Source of the DNA: Rhizophlyctis rosea
Lineage: Eukaryota > Chytridiomycota > Chytridiomycetes > Rhizophlyctidales > Rhizophlyctidaceae
Reading direction: 5' to 3'
NCBI GenBank assembly: GCA_027596075.1
Contig: JADGJC010000287.1
Location: forward strand, 32,980-53,179
DNA length: 20,200 bases
The notes under the pieces were generated by a model, which worked only from the letters and a program-made list of their open reading frames with translations, was not told where the DNA came from and searched no databases. The position numbers were made by a program, and so were the translations under genes. Every line of letters starts with the position of its first letter. The first letter of the stretch is position 1. This document shows, one piece after another, positions 1 through 8,451 of this stretch.

Positions 1-44
1 CCCCTGGGCATGAGTCTAGCACCTCTTCGGATGATGAGAGGTAG
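1..44 (+). CDS. C-terminal end of a protein entering from the left edge (partial)
   Basis: The frame that starts at base 3 is open to a TAG at 42-44 and reads PGHESSTSSDDER. An acidic, serine-rich tail like this is common at protein C-termini. The other two forward frames either stop at once or give a less protein-like peptide. Only 13 residues are visible, so no function can be given. It may also be chance reading of a 3' UTR. Confidence 0.35.
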   Translation, partial: PGHESSTSSDDER

Positions 45-406
45 TTAAATCAGATTAATATGACCGAGCGGATGGTGCAGATTGTGCGAGTCTGGGTAGT
101 CAAAGAAGCTCTGGCTGCCTGTAACGCTGTCCCAAAACTCATTATGGAATGCCTGACATCCATTCTGACTTTTGTGTCTTTGTCGAGGTCTAAAAATTTC
201 AAATTTCCGCCAGCCAATCCTCATTTCCAGGTGCTTTGCGTGCCTCCCTCATTCCAATCCAAAAACATAGATCCTATTCCATCATCTCCCATCAATACAA
301 AATCACGCACTAATACAGATTATTAATATGTACAAAAGATCATAGACCTTCTTTGCAAAATACTTTCATCATGCCAACCGTCAAACATTTCGGAGTATGC
401 TGTACA
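45..406. other. Intergenic 3' region between convergent genes
   Basis: About 360 bp lie between the putative plus-strand stop at 42-44 and the stop of the minus-strand ankyrin gene at 407-409. The stretch is AT-rich near 270-350. An 88-residue open frame at 60-326 has low-complexity, non-domain content and is judged to be chance. I see no RNA gene or repeat. Confidence 0.5.
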
Positions 407-1429
407 TCATACAAACCAGCTCACAACCCACCCCCAATCTCTTGTCCTGATTGCTTCCATCGCAACTTCCCATCCAGGATATGGCAACCCAGCCTCCATC
501 AAAACACTAATCACAGTCTCATCACCATCTCGTACCGCATCCCGCATGATACGTTGAGCAAGTTCCAACTTATCCGGTCCCATAGCTATGATACTCCTCG
601 CTACATCCGGATGGGAAGCCTGTGACGCCCAACGGATTGATAACTCTGTCGCAACTGAGACGACGGAAGGTGGAAGGTGGGAAAGGATCGTTGTTACGAT
701 GGTGGATTGGGAGGACTGAGAAGCGGTTTGGAGGGCTTGGTATGTTGGTGATGTTGGGGGTATTGTTGTTGATGTTGTTGAGGGTGTTGAGTGGAGGAGG
801 AATTGGAGTACGACTTCTGTGTGGCCCATTTGGGCTGCGATTGAGACGAGGGTTTGGTCTGGGGGTGCCAGGGATGGGATGTGGGGTGGGGCGTTATTGG
901 TCAGGAGGAGGTCAACCGTTGAAGGGTGGTTATTGATTGAGGAAATTGCGAGTGCTGCGAACAGAATTTCCGGGGACGCTGGGGCAGAGGAGAGGAGGAG
1001 GGAAATTACATCGTTGTGACCATGTTTTGCTGCATTGAGGAGACAGGAGTGTTGTGCTGAACCAATGCGGCTGCGGATGAGGCTGTTCCGGAAGGGGAAG
1101 GGTGGGTTGAGGTCGTCTAGGCCTGCTGAGGCGTCTGCGCCCCAGGAGAGGAGCTTTTGGACTGTGATTGACGCTGCGGTGGGGTTTCGTTTGAGTTTGC
1201 GGAAAATTCGGTAGAGGATTGCGAGGCAGAGGTCGGTGTTTCTGAGGTAGGCGTAGCGGGCTGTGCAGGTTGCTAGGACGGAGGTTGAGATTACGCGACT
1301 GATGGAGCGGTTCAGGAGGTGCATGTTGATTGCTACGCGTGGGGGGCAGAGGAGGCATATTTGGACGAGGAGTTCAAAGGGTAGGTGCATTTCGGTTTGT
1401 CGTGTTTGCTGCAAGACGGTCATGGCCAT
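407..1429 (-). CDS. Ankyrin-repeat protein with F-box-like N-terminus
   Basis: Single-exon reading frame of 340 aa. Residues about 14-45 (LPFELLVQICLL, then HLLNRSISRVI) resemble the N-terminal F-box-like segment seen in many fungal ankyrin proteins. From about residue 125 onward there are degenerate ankyrin repeats: LLNAAKHGHNDVISLLL, then LFAALAISSINNHPSTVDLLL, then SIAAQMGHTEVVLQFLL, followed by weaker copies to the C-terminus. Such proteins are substrate adaptors or scaffolds; an SCF role would be inference from the F-box-like start only. The start codon is supported by the absence of any better upstream Met and by the roughly 300-bp gap to the divergent RRN7 gene. No intron is needed. 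Partner and substrate are unknown. Confidence 0.8.
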   Translation of the reverse strand: MAMTVLQQTRQTEMHLPFELLVQICLLCPPRVAINMHLLNRSISRVISTSVLATCTARYAYLRNTDLCLAILYRIFRKLKRNPTAASITVQKLLSWGADASAGLDDLNPPFPFRNSLIRSRIGSAQHSCLLNAAKHGHNDVISLLLSSAPASPEILFAALAISSINNHPSTVDLLLTNNAPPHIPSLAPPDQTLVSIAAQMGHTEVVLQFLLHSTPSTTSTTIPPTSPTYQALQTASQSSQSTIVTTILSHLPPSVVSVATELSIRWASQASHPDVARSIIAMGPDKLELAQRIMRDAVRDGDETVISVLMEAGLPYPGWEVAMEAIRTRDWGWVVSWFV

Positions 1430-1732
1430 AGAGAGTAGAGTCGCTCAAACCGCTCAGAACTAGAAAACTTGAATATTTACTGTTGTTCAATGCTGAAAAG
1501 CATGAGGTTTGGACGCTTGTGAAGGCATGATGGGCATTGTGGGCATCCGAGGTTGCGGCCGATCAACCACAAAGCGACCACAAGATCAAGGACCCCGACA
1601 CGAAGGCCCAGTGACGCCATAGTGCGGTGTCCAAACGAACTGTGCCACTTGCATGCTGGTGAAATTTCATTCAATTCCTGCTTTCCCAGGTTTTCCCTCA
1701 TCCTTTCCCACCACTTCGGTTGGAATTCAACG
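1430..1732. promoter_or_regulatory. Divergent promoter region (ankyrin gene / RRN7)
   Basis: The start codons of the minus-strand ankyrin gene and the plus-strand RRN7 are separated by 303 bp, so the region must hold both 5' UTRs and both promoters. No clear TATA box is seen. Open frames that cross it on both strands show no domain and are treated as chance. Confidence 0.5.
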
Positions 1733-3946
1733 ATGGCAAAGAAGAGATCTAAGAAACCCCCTTGTCCCATCTGCCGCACGAAGAGCTACAAGAAGGATGC
1801 TTCGGGCTTCTATGTGTGCAAATTCGGTCACCAGCTCACAGTAAGCATCATATAATACCGTCGCCCACCATGCGTCCTGCTTATCTGACACTTCTCTATT
1901 ACATAGGGGTGGCACGAGGAAGCAGACGATGAAGAGGCGTTGCTATCGATGAATTCTAGGACCATAAAGAGACGAAAAGGACGAAAGGGGAAGAAGAAGC
2001 GGAAGAGTACGCGCATTCCATTCTGTCATGTTGGACTCTGCTTTTGACCTCAGAAACGAATATAGGGAACCAAATATACCCGCCTATGAGCGTGCTGTTT
2101 GAAATTCTGCAGTGCATATTGAAGGCGCAAGTTGACTGGCTGATCAAAGAAAAGGGTTTTCCGAAAGAATACGAGGTCAGCCTTCCGTCTTGCTGCCTGC
2201 TACACAGAGTCGGCTTCTCACCCACAAATACATACAGACAGCAGTCCTCCACCTCTGGCTCCTCTACCTAGAATCCCAAAAGAACCTCTCCTTTTCTGAC
2301 CGCCACAACACCCGATCAGAAGCAGACGAGGACTCAGATTGGGCACCATCATCTCAACTTTCCACTGACGGCGAATCCGACTCCGCATCATCCCTCTCTT
2401 CTGGGTTCTCCGGAACCAGCGGCGAAAGCGCCGTCTCGTGGCGAGGTGATGAAGTTGGGCAAGATGCTCGGCATCCAGCAGGACGGAGGTTGTCGATCGT
2501 GTTCTGTTATATGGCGTGTGTGTTGTTGAGGTTGCCAGTCTTCATCCCGGATTTTCGTCGGTATGTTATACTCCTTGTACGAAGATAATCCAAATTCACT
2601 GGAACATTTTCAACAATCCCAAAATAGCTGGGCATCCACAAACCAACTCCCTTACTTCGACGAATACTCCATCCTCCCCGAATCCCTCTTCCGGGATTAC
2701 CCACAAGCCGAACTATGGTGTAACAAAAACCGGGCAAACGCTCTTCCCTCCGTACCCGAACTCCGCGAAGAAAGCGTCAAATTGTCGAATTTTTTCAAAA
2801 AGACGTATGATGTGTCTTTTCCGTCTGTGAATAGACCTTTGTTCATGTTGCGGGTGTTGGAAGAGTTGATGTTGCCGGGTAGGATTACGCGGAGAGCGAA
2901 GATGCTTTGTTTGGCAATGCTTTGGCGGGAGATGTGACTCTGACATCCTATCTATGGGACAGCGGAGATCTACGCTTTCGTTTGCAGATTGATCCAGATG
3001 GTGGATGGACTCAAGCCGCTGGGCGAATTCAAAGTCAGGTCCCGCGGATATTCTCGGGAGATGGCTTATGTTGTCATTGTATTGAAGCTATTTTACGGGT
3101 TGGATGGCAAGCTCAGGTATGATTGAGATATCAGCAGTTACTGGAGTTCGTATTGATTCAAGATCCTCAGGGAGCCGCCCGACTTTGGTCACTTGTGGCC
3201 GATTGAAAGATGGATCCAGACTTTGCATGCCAAGGAGCAATCACTGCCACCTGCATTTGCAACATTGTCAAAGTAATGGTCACAAAGCCGTTTGATCTTG
3301 AAAGCGATGTCTGATGCTGACTTTGCCGAAACAACAGGCACGCGCCGGAACTTATGAAGGGCGACGACCTAGACGGTTACATAAAGTTCGCAAAAATGAT
3401 GATGCGGGGAGAAAGGTCTCTGACTGAGTCCGCAAATAGGCCAAACCTGAAAGGTCCGTCCTCTCAAATCTTCTGTCAATAAAAACCTATATATTTACGA
3501 TTAACAAAATTCTATCTATATACAATTCTACATCTGCAGGCTACGACGTCTTCCACCAAAGTATTACAAAATACCAACCCACCATATACCCAACCACAGA
3601 CGAAAACCCCACAGCATCCCTAAACGAACAACACCCAGCACCACCTACGGATACCCTTACATTAGATGACCTCCCCCCACCCGGATCCTCCTACTCATCC
3701 TACAGCTCCAAAGACCACCATGGAGCATTCCCAAACCACCTCGGATATCTCATCCAAAAGTGCGCAGATATGGTGGGTGAGCCGACAGAGTACTTAATCA
3801 GACAGATCCATTCTATTGAGAAGGCTTTGCGACCCGACGCGCTTTGGGCTGCGGGGTTGAAGAAGGGTAGTGCAGGTGTAGAGGAAGATGTTGAGGTAGA
3901 CCGGGAAGTTAGTGAAGAGTCTAGGCACAGTGAAGTGGATGAGTGA
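1733..3946 (+). CDS. RRN7: RNA polymerase I initiation factor Rrn7/TAF1B (TFIIB-like)
   Basis: Nine-exon model of 560 aa: 1733-1840, 1907-2006, 2054-2175, 2238-2560, 2628-2878, 2963-3116, 3171-3272, 3338-3453, 3540-3946. All junctions are GT-AG and keep phase. The protein is the TFIIB-like subunit of the core factor/SL1 complex that loads RNA polymerase I on the rDNA promoter in the nucleolus. The N-terminal zinc ribbon has ligands C11, C14, C29 and H33 (C-x2-C-x14-C-x3-H), as expected for the family. A Lys/Arg-rich linker follows (about 55-70). The cyclin-fold part begins with LKAQVDWLIKEKGFPKEYE joined to TAVLHLWLLYLE (about 90-122). After an acidic Ser-rich insert (about 130-185) come FCYMACVLLRLPVFIPDFRRW, LPYFDEYSILP and VIVLKLFYGLDGKLR (near 340-353). 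The 62-nt intron 3 was preferred over a 32-nt alternative because only it restores the family spacing. The C-terminal tail is acidic. Confidence 0.9.
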
Positions 3947-3977
3947 TTTTCGTGCGAGTATGACCGGGTGCAATCTG

Positions 3978-5885
3978 TTATGCACGGAAAGTGTGTACGA
4001 TCCGCATAATAGGGGCTGTATGTATGGGTTAGTATAGGTGTAGGGTAGGAGAAGAAAATAAACAGAGGAAAGCAGTGCGCACCTCGACAAATTGGACATT
4101 CGCGAGATGATTTCTCGAGCAGCCGGCCGCAGTCCATGCCTATCCAAAGGATGATATTGTCAACCACTCCGCGAAATCTGAAGGGTTGAAAGACAACCAC
4201 GAAACATACATGTTACCAGGTGACCGCACTCCAAAAACACGCAATTAATGACGGCGTCGCAACAGATCTGTTATAAATACCAGATCAATATACCCAAATA
4301 TTTGCTGCCAAATTGCTCAAGTCCAAAAACCAATCCTCACCTTGCACATCATCTCCTCATTCCCGTCGCCCGAACTCCCATCCTTTGCCTCCATCTTCGC
4401 ATTCTCCAAAAGTGTATTGACTCTCTCCAATAACTCGCTCCGCTCCAACACTCCCGCCGCGCTAACCTTTTCCCGCGCCAGGATAGCTTTGAGCATTTTG
4501 GAAGAAAAGGACGACACTTCCAGTTTGTCTCTGATGATGCTTTGGAGGGATGGCGCTTCTTCTGTGGGTGCTGGTGAGGAAGGTGATGATGCTGGATGGG
4601 GACGGGGAGGGGGAGGGGGTGTTGGTCGGGCTGCTGTGGGTTGTGGTGGGGTGCTGGCGGAGCGGGATGGTGGTGGTGGTTGGTGAGAAAAGGGGAAGGA
4701 AGGCTGTTGTGGATGTGGGTGGTGTTGAGGGTGTGGTGGGTGTGGTGGGTGAGGGTATGGGAAACCGTGAGGGTATTGAGGTGGTGGTGGGGGTCCAGGA
4801 GGTGGTACGTAAGCGTTTGGTTGCCCGTAAGGAAAGTTTGGTCCAAATGGTCCTGGGCTACCGCCGCCAAAGTATTGATTGAATGCACCATTGGTAGTGG
4901 ATTGTGCGTGTTGTCGCATGTTTTCTGCGTGGGCCCTGGCGTGTTCGGCCTGCAGTCGAGCGTGTTCGGCTTGCGCTCGCGCATGTTCCCGGGCGTGATC
5001 CTGGGAATGTCGTGGATAATGATTTTGATTGCCCGGGTATGAGGATGAACCATTGCTTCGTGGGTCAAACGATCGTCGTCCATTCTGGCTTTGATCGCTT
5101 TGGTGTCGTGCATGTGGCCCACTACTGCTGCTGTTGGATGTGGAAGAGGATGAACGGGAATGTTCATTTCGGGAAGCTTCGGCTCTTTGCGACTCCTCCA
5201 ATTGAGCAACTGTCGGGGCCGATGGTGCCTTTTTGCGGAACGCCTGCTCGTTCTCTTCCGACAAAACAGCAGAATGCACAAGTTGGACCAACTCCGACTT
5301 TTCAACCAAGCCGGTAGCCGGCAATTCAAAGGCTTTGATGTAAGACTGCAGCTGTTTATTCGGGAGGGCGGATAATTCATCATGCGTCATCTGTTGCACT
5401 TGAATATCAACAAAAGTGTGAGTATATATGATAGGGAGGCAAACAAGGAAGCGGCTCTCAACAACAAACAAACAAGTAAACATACTTCTCACGAACGAGG
5501 TGCAATAGTTACAGACTGGCACTGGTGACATGTATCCATAGCGCGGCAGTGGGAATTCATTACTGACACACGAAGAGCAAAACACTACAATATCGTTATG
5601 GTGAGTACATGTTGGCCTAGGCTGACCAATGCGAACGTACCGTTTCCGCAGCTATGACAGTGCTTCCGTCGCCGAAATAATGAGAATTTCTGCCTAAAGT
5701 GGCAAATATGTGAGGCTTCGCAGCTCTACTCGGAGCGCATATTTATACCAGACGTACTTGCATAAGCACTGAGAATAGTCGTCAGGCGATTTCAGTTTTG
5801 GCCTTGATATTGTCAGTGGTGCATGCCCGCGTCCATAGCCGTAATTTGAGCCGGGAGTGCCGTTGGCGGTACGTGAGCCGGACAT
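3978..5885 (-). CDS. FYVE-SAP-RING E3 ubiquitin ligase, RNF34/rififylin type
   Basis: Seven-exon model of 491 aa, complement(join(3978..4015, 4083..4139, 4210..4267, 4341..5390, 5493..5584, 5641..5693, 5758..5885)). Domains in order: FYVE-type zinc finger (about 36-90), with RRRKHCHSCG, VFCSSC and VCNYC; SAP-like helices (DELSALPNKQLQSYIKAF, 95-133); a Ser-rich stretch; a heptad-like run of HARAQAE-type units; a Pro/His/Gln-rich linker; a second SAP-like segment (about 375-425); and a C3HC4 RING (440-482) with CKICCD, CVFLECGH, CMDCG and CPICR, ending in IVHTFRA. Animal RNF34 and RFFL have the same order and act at endosomal membranes, ubiquitinating apoptotic and signalling proteins; the target here is unknown. 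The RING spans three small 3' exons, so reading only the large central exon would miss it. The 102-nt intron 5391-5492 is a multiple of three and could be retained. The first zinc ligand pair is C40-x-C42, not the usual C-x2-C. Confidence 0.87.
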
Positions 5886-6218
5886 TACAACCCAACCCCT
5901 GGTGTATGCAAGATGAAGAGCACTGCGCAAGTGCCAAACTCTCCCCAGATATGGAGATGGGTGACAGGCGGGGGGTGAGGAAACAATGGAGAGGGAAGGG
6001 GTGTTTATAAATGGGCGGTCATGGCATGTGAAATTGTGAAACCCAATTTGCAGTGCCACGTTGGCCCCAAGCTCACCACACAACACGCTTTCCGGTTGTG
6101 TTGCTGCTGTTGCTGCTTCGCATTCAGAATTCTTCTTCATTTCTCCCTTTGGAGGCCCCATGCTTTATATGTTGGACTGTAGTCTTTGACGTTATTCTAA
6201 ATCTCTTCGACTTTCACG
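5886..6218. promoter_or_regulatory. Divergent promoter region (FYVE-RING ligase / JTB-like gene)
   Basis: A 333-bp gap separates the two start codons. It contains TTTATAAAT near 6005-6012, which can be read as a TATA-like element on either strand and lies about 120 bp upstream of the ligase start and about 210 bp upstream of the JTB-like start. An in-frame upstream extension of the ligase frame to 6161 exists but has low-complexity content. Confidence 0.4.
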
Positions 6219-6902
6219 ATGCTGCGACCACGACCTGCTTCGTTGTTGCTATCCCTTTTGCTCCTCCTCATCTCCATAAATCACCACGCCCACGCAACAG
6301 TCGAGATCCCAACCCTAACAAAATACGCCTACCGCCTCAACTCTACCTCCTTCACCGTATATACCTGCCATCCTGTAGGACAGTGCGAACGCTGCGACGA
6401 TATCGAGCTTGTTAGTCTTTGCTTACGTCTTTCGTAATCTTCCTCTGTACTGAAGGCTGACCCTTGCACCGAATAGAAACAATACCCCTACTGTCAAGAA
6501 ACGGGCAATAAAGAAGCCATAAAATGTGGTTCTGCAACAACAATATCCACAAATACGTCGGCAACGAACGGGAAGAAGGTGGAGGACTGGCCGCCACCGC
6601 CAGATACCGTGTTATTAGCGCCGGAGGCAGGGGACAGTCCAAAACCTCCCACGTGGCAAAGCTGTGAAGCAGTGCCGGGAGTGGAGGGGTTTAGGTTTTT
6701 CATGTTCGAGGTACAGTCCGTCCTTTTTCTTCGAGTTTGCGGAGCATTTTCCCCAATCATATGGTCGCTTAATCTGTCCCACCACTTGTAGGTCATTAAT
6801 ATAAGTCTGTTGGTCGCATCAGGGTCAGTGGTTATATGGCGGAGGAGGGTAATGAGTGCCGAGCAATATCGCCGAATATCAAGGCGGTTGGGTGCAGTGT
6901 AA
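6219..6902 (+). CDS. JTB: JTB-domain single-pass membrane protein
   Basis: Three exons, 6219-6410, 6477-6710 and 6792-6902, give 178 aa with all introns in phase 0. Residues 1-26 form a signal peptide: a basic start, then a Leu-rich core ending in HAHA. The luminal part carries the JTB cysteine pattern: C50, C56-x2-C59, C70 followed by QETG, then EAIKC81, and WQSCE with C127. After GFRFFMFE comes a transmembrane segment (about 141-158) and a short basic tail starting WRRR, with RRISRRL. Human JTB has the same order in 146 aa: signal peptide, CxxC, C-x3-TG, E-x-I-x-C, SC, FE, TM and basic tail. It has been linked to mitochondrial function and cytokinesis. The spacer at residues 84-120 is longer here. 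Function in fungi is not established; the family call rests on the cysteine spacing and topology. Confidence 0.75.
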
Positions 6903-7824
6903 CAGAATAAGACTGTCGCAAGTGCCCCGTATTGCAATTGGAAGACAGTGTCAATTGACATTTTATCCAGCTACCGAGAGAGAAGTTCACGGTTGCTCGC
7001 GTTCGGATCTGCAGGTATCACCCTAAAAGGCCACGCCAAAAGGAAACAAGCAATTTTGATGAGCGAACATCGAGAAAGTGGTGCCAATTACTAAACGTGG
7101 AATTGCAGTAAGCAACTGACTTCCACCGTGACGAAGTTTACAAGCGAACCAATGCGCACAAGATGGAACAAGGTCAGATGGGGTCCATTCCACGCGCTAG
7201 TATTGGTGTTGCCAGACGCCATTCCTAAGTTTGACTCTGGTCAATTGGACATACCACTCTTTCCCAAAACGGGGTTCCAAATTGTGTACATTGTCAACAA
7301 ACGAGTTCCCATGCTCCATCAGCACCCTGCTGGACTCTGGACCACCAAGATTTGTTTATGAATCGCGTCACGTGTGATTTAGGACCGTACTAGCGTACTC
7401 TGGTCACTCATTTCACCGATGACATATAAAGCGATGCGGCCGCTTGACCAGCAATGAATAACTCAAAACGATTGCCAATCTCCCTTATCAACGCTATACT
7501 ACCACCGTATGCAATCACTTTGATGGACTAGTGATCGTGATTGATGATCACCACCACTGTGCGGCATTGCATGATTGGCCTGTGAAGTTGAATTCCGACT
7601 AGAGCACATCGATTTTGGACCGACGTTTCATGGTGCCGCCCTATGTGACGAACGATCTGGTATAGTGCCTAAGTCTGTAAACACTTTGTGTTTCATGCGT
7701 ACGGTATGTTGCCTCATTCAACAGTCGTCCAGAGGGACCGAACCGTTTCCTGGCCACGCGTCTGCTGCGCCTCTGTACACAGGGCCTACTGGATGTAGCA
7801 GCAAATGTGTCCTTCCCCATGTCG
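6903..7824. other. Gene-free stretch
   Basis: About 920 bp downstream of the JTB-like gene with no coding frame I can support. It holds a CACGTG E-box-type palindrome at 7369-7374 and a TATAAA at 7435-7440 in the context CATATAAAG. A short inverted pair, GTGATC and GATCAC, sits near 7531-7552. The longest open frames (77 and 87 codons) lack domain features. No tRNA-like B box was seen. Confidence 0.45.
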
Positions 7825-8451
7825 TTACTTCATCATGATTATTATGAGATACTCCCCATCGACCTCATGCAACTCCCAAATGCCCGTATGTTTGGACACA
7901 AAGGTATCTCATTGCCGTTTCCAACATATTGCCATGGGTAGCCGGACAATTATGTCCGTTTGCACAGGGGTGTAATCGTCACACACCCATTCGCTTTCTG
8001 TGTCAATACTCTGTCTTGGCGAAACAATGTCAAACATCCTCCACACCCTTCAAACGATCCTTCGCCACATATGCAAGCGCAATCCGGAGCTCAAACATCC
8101 CTTTCCCAATCATACCCTTCACACCCTCCATCAGTGTCCGAACATACCAAGAGCCAATCATGATACCCTTGACCCGTCCGAAAACCCTTTCGTATATGAT
8201 TGTCTTCCATGATTGGGCCCACTCATCAATAGTAACAATCTCATCTCAAGGGACATAACACATAAGCATCAAAGATAGAAACTCACAAACTTAAATAATG
8301 CAGGGGGAGGGGGGACGGTTTCGAATTTCTGGGTTTGTGGATTGCCTCCTCCTACGACAATCTCAGTAGGGTTCGCTGGCCAAACCGGAGGATTCCGATA
8401 CCGCAGTCGTTCTGATCTGATTTTCTTATGTACATCTGTTGATGATGTTCG
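7825..8451 (-). pseudogene. Coding-like relict, 5'-truncated (possible mitochondrial protein)
   Basis: Three blocks on the minus strand read as protein. Block A, 8287-8451, contains RLRYRNPPVWPANPTEIVVG and ends PPPPALFKF before a perfect GTGAGT donor. Block B, 8239 down to 8030, contains TIDEWAQSWKTIIYERVFGR, SWYVRTLMEG and LRIALAYVAKDRLKG. The 47-nt intron 8240-8286 joins A and B in phase. Block C, 7997-7825, contains WVCDDYTPVQTDIIVRL and, after an in-frame TGA at 7909-7911, SKHTGIWELHEVDGEYL. Block C can be joined to B by a 49-nt intron (7998-8046). Block A has no Met, and its 5' end runs into the start codon of the opposite-strand surface-protein gene. I do not recognise the family with confidence. 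A weak likeness to Tim44-like/mL45 mitochondrial proteins is only a guess. It could instead be a live gene with an upstream exon antisense to its neighbour. Confidence 0.4.

Noticed and set aside
622..936. Plus-strand open frames (104 and 90 codons) opposite the ankyrin gene
   Set aside because: They are antisense shadows: Gly/Leu/Arg-rich composition, no domain, and the minus strand has clear ankyrin repeats.
2176..2207. 32-nt intron in RRN7
   Set aside because: It is shorter than any other intron here. A 62-nt intron ending at 2237 keeps the frame and gives better alignment to the Rrn7 family.
4349..5383. 344-codon minus-strand open frame rich in His/Pro/Thr
   Set aside because: It overlaps the large central exon of the FYVE-RING ligase in another frame. 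Only the ligase frame continues into recognisable FYVE and RING exons; the His/Pro content is a frame-shifted reading of Pro/Gln/His codons.
5886..6161. In-frame N-terminal extension of the FYVE-RING ligase to a Met at 6161
   Set aside because: It would fill the divergent promoter and nearly reach the JTB-like gene. The extension has no domain character, and the Met at 5885 precedes the conserved part by a normal distance.
7128..7361. 77-codon plus-strand open frame
   Set aside because: No domain, signal or homology-like pattern, and no supporting splice partners; length is within chance expectation.
8319..8340. Possible tRNA B-box (GGTTTCGAATTTC)
   Set aside because: It has no matching A box or cloverleaf arms upstream, and it lies inside the minus-strand coding-like block A.
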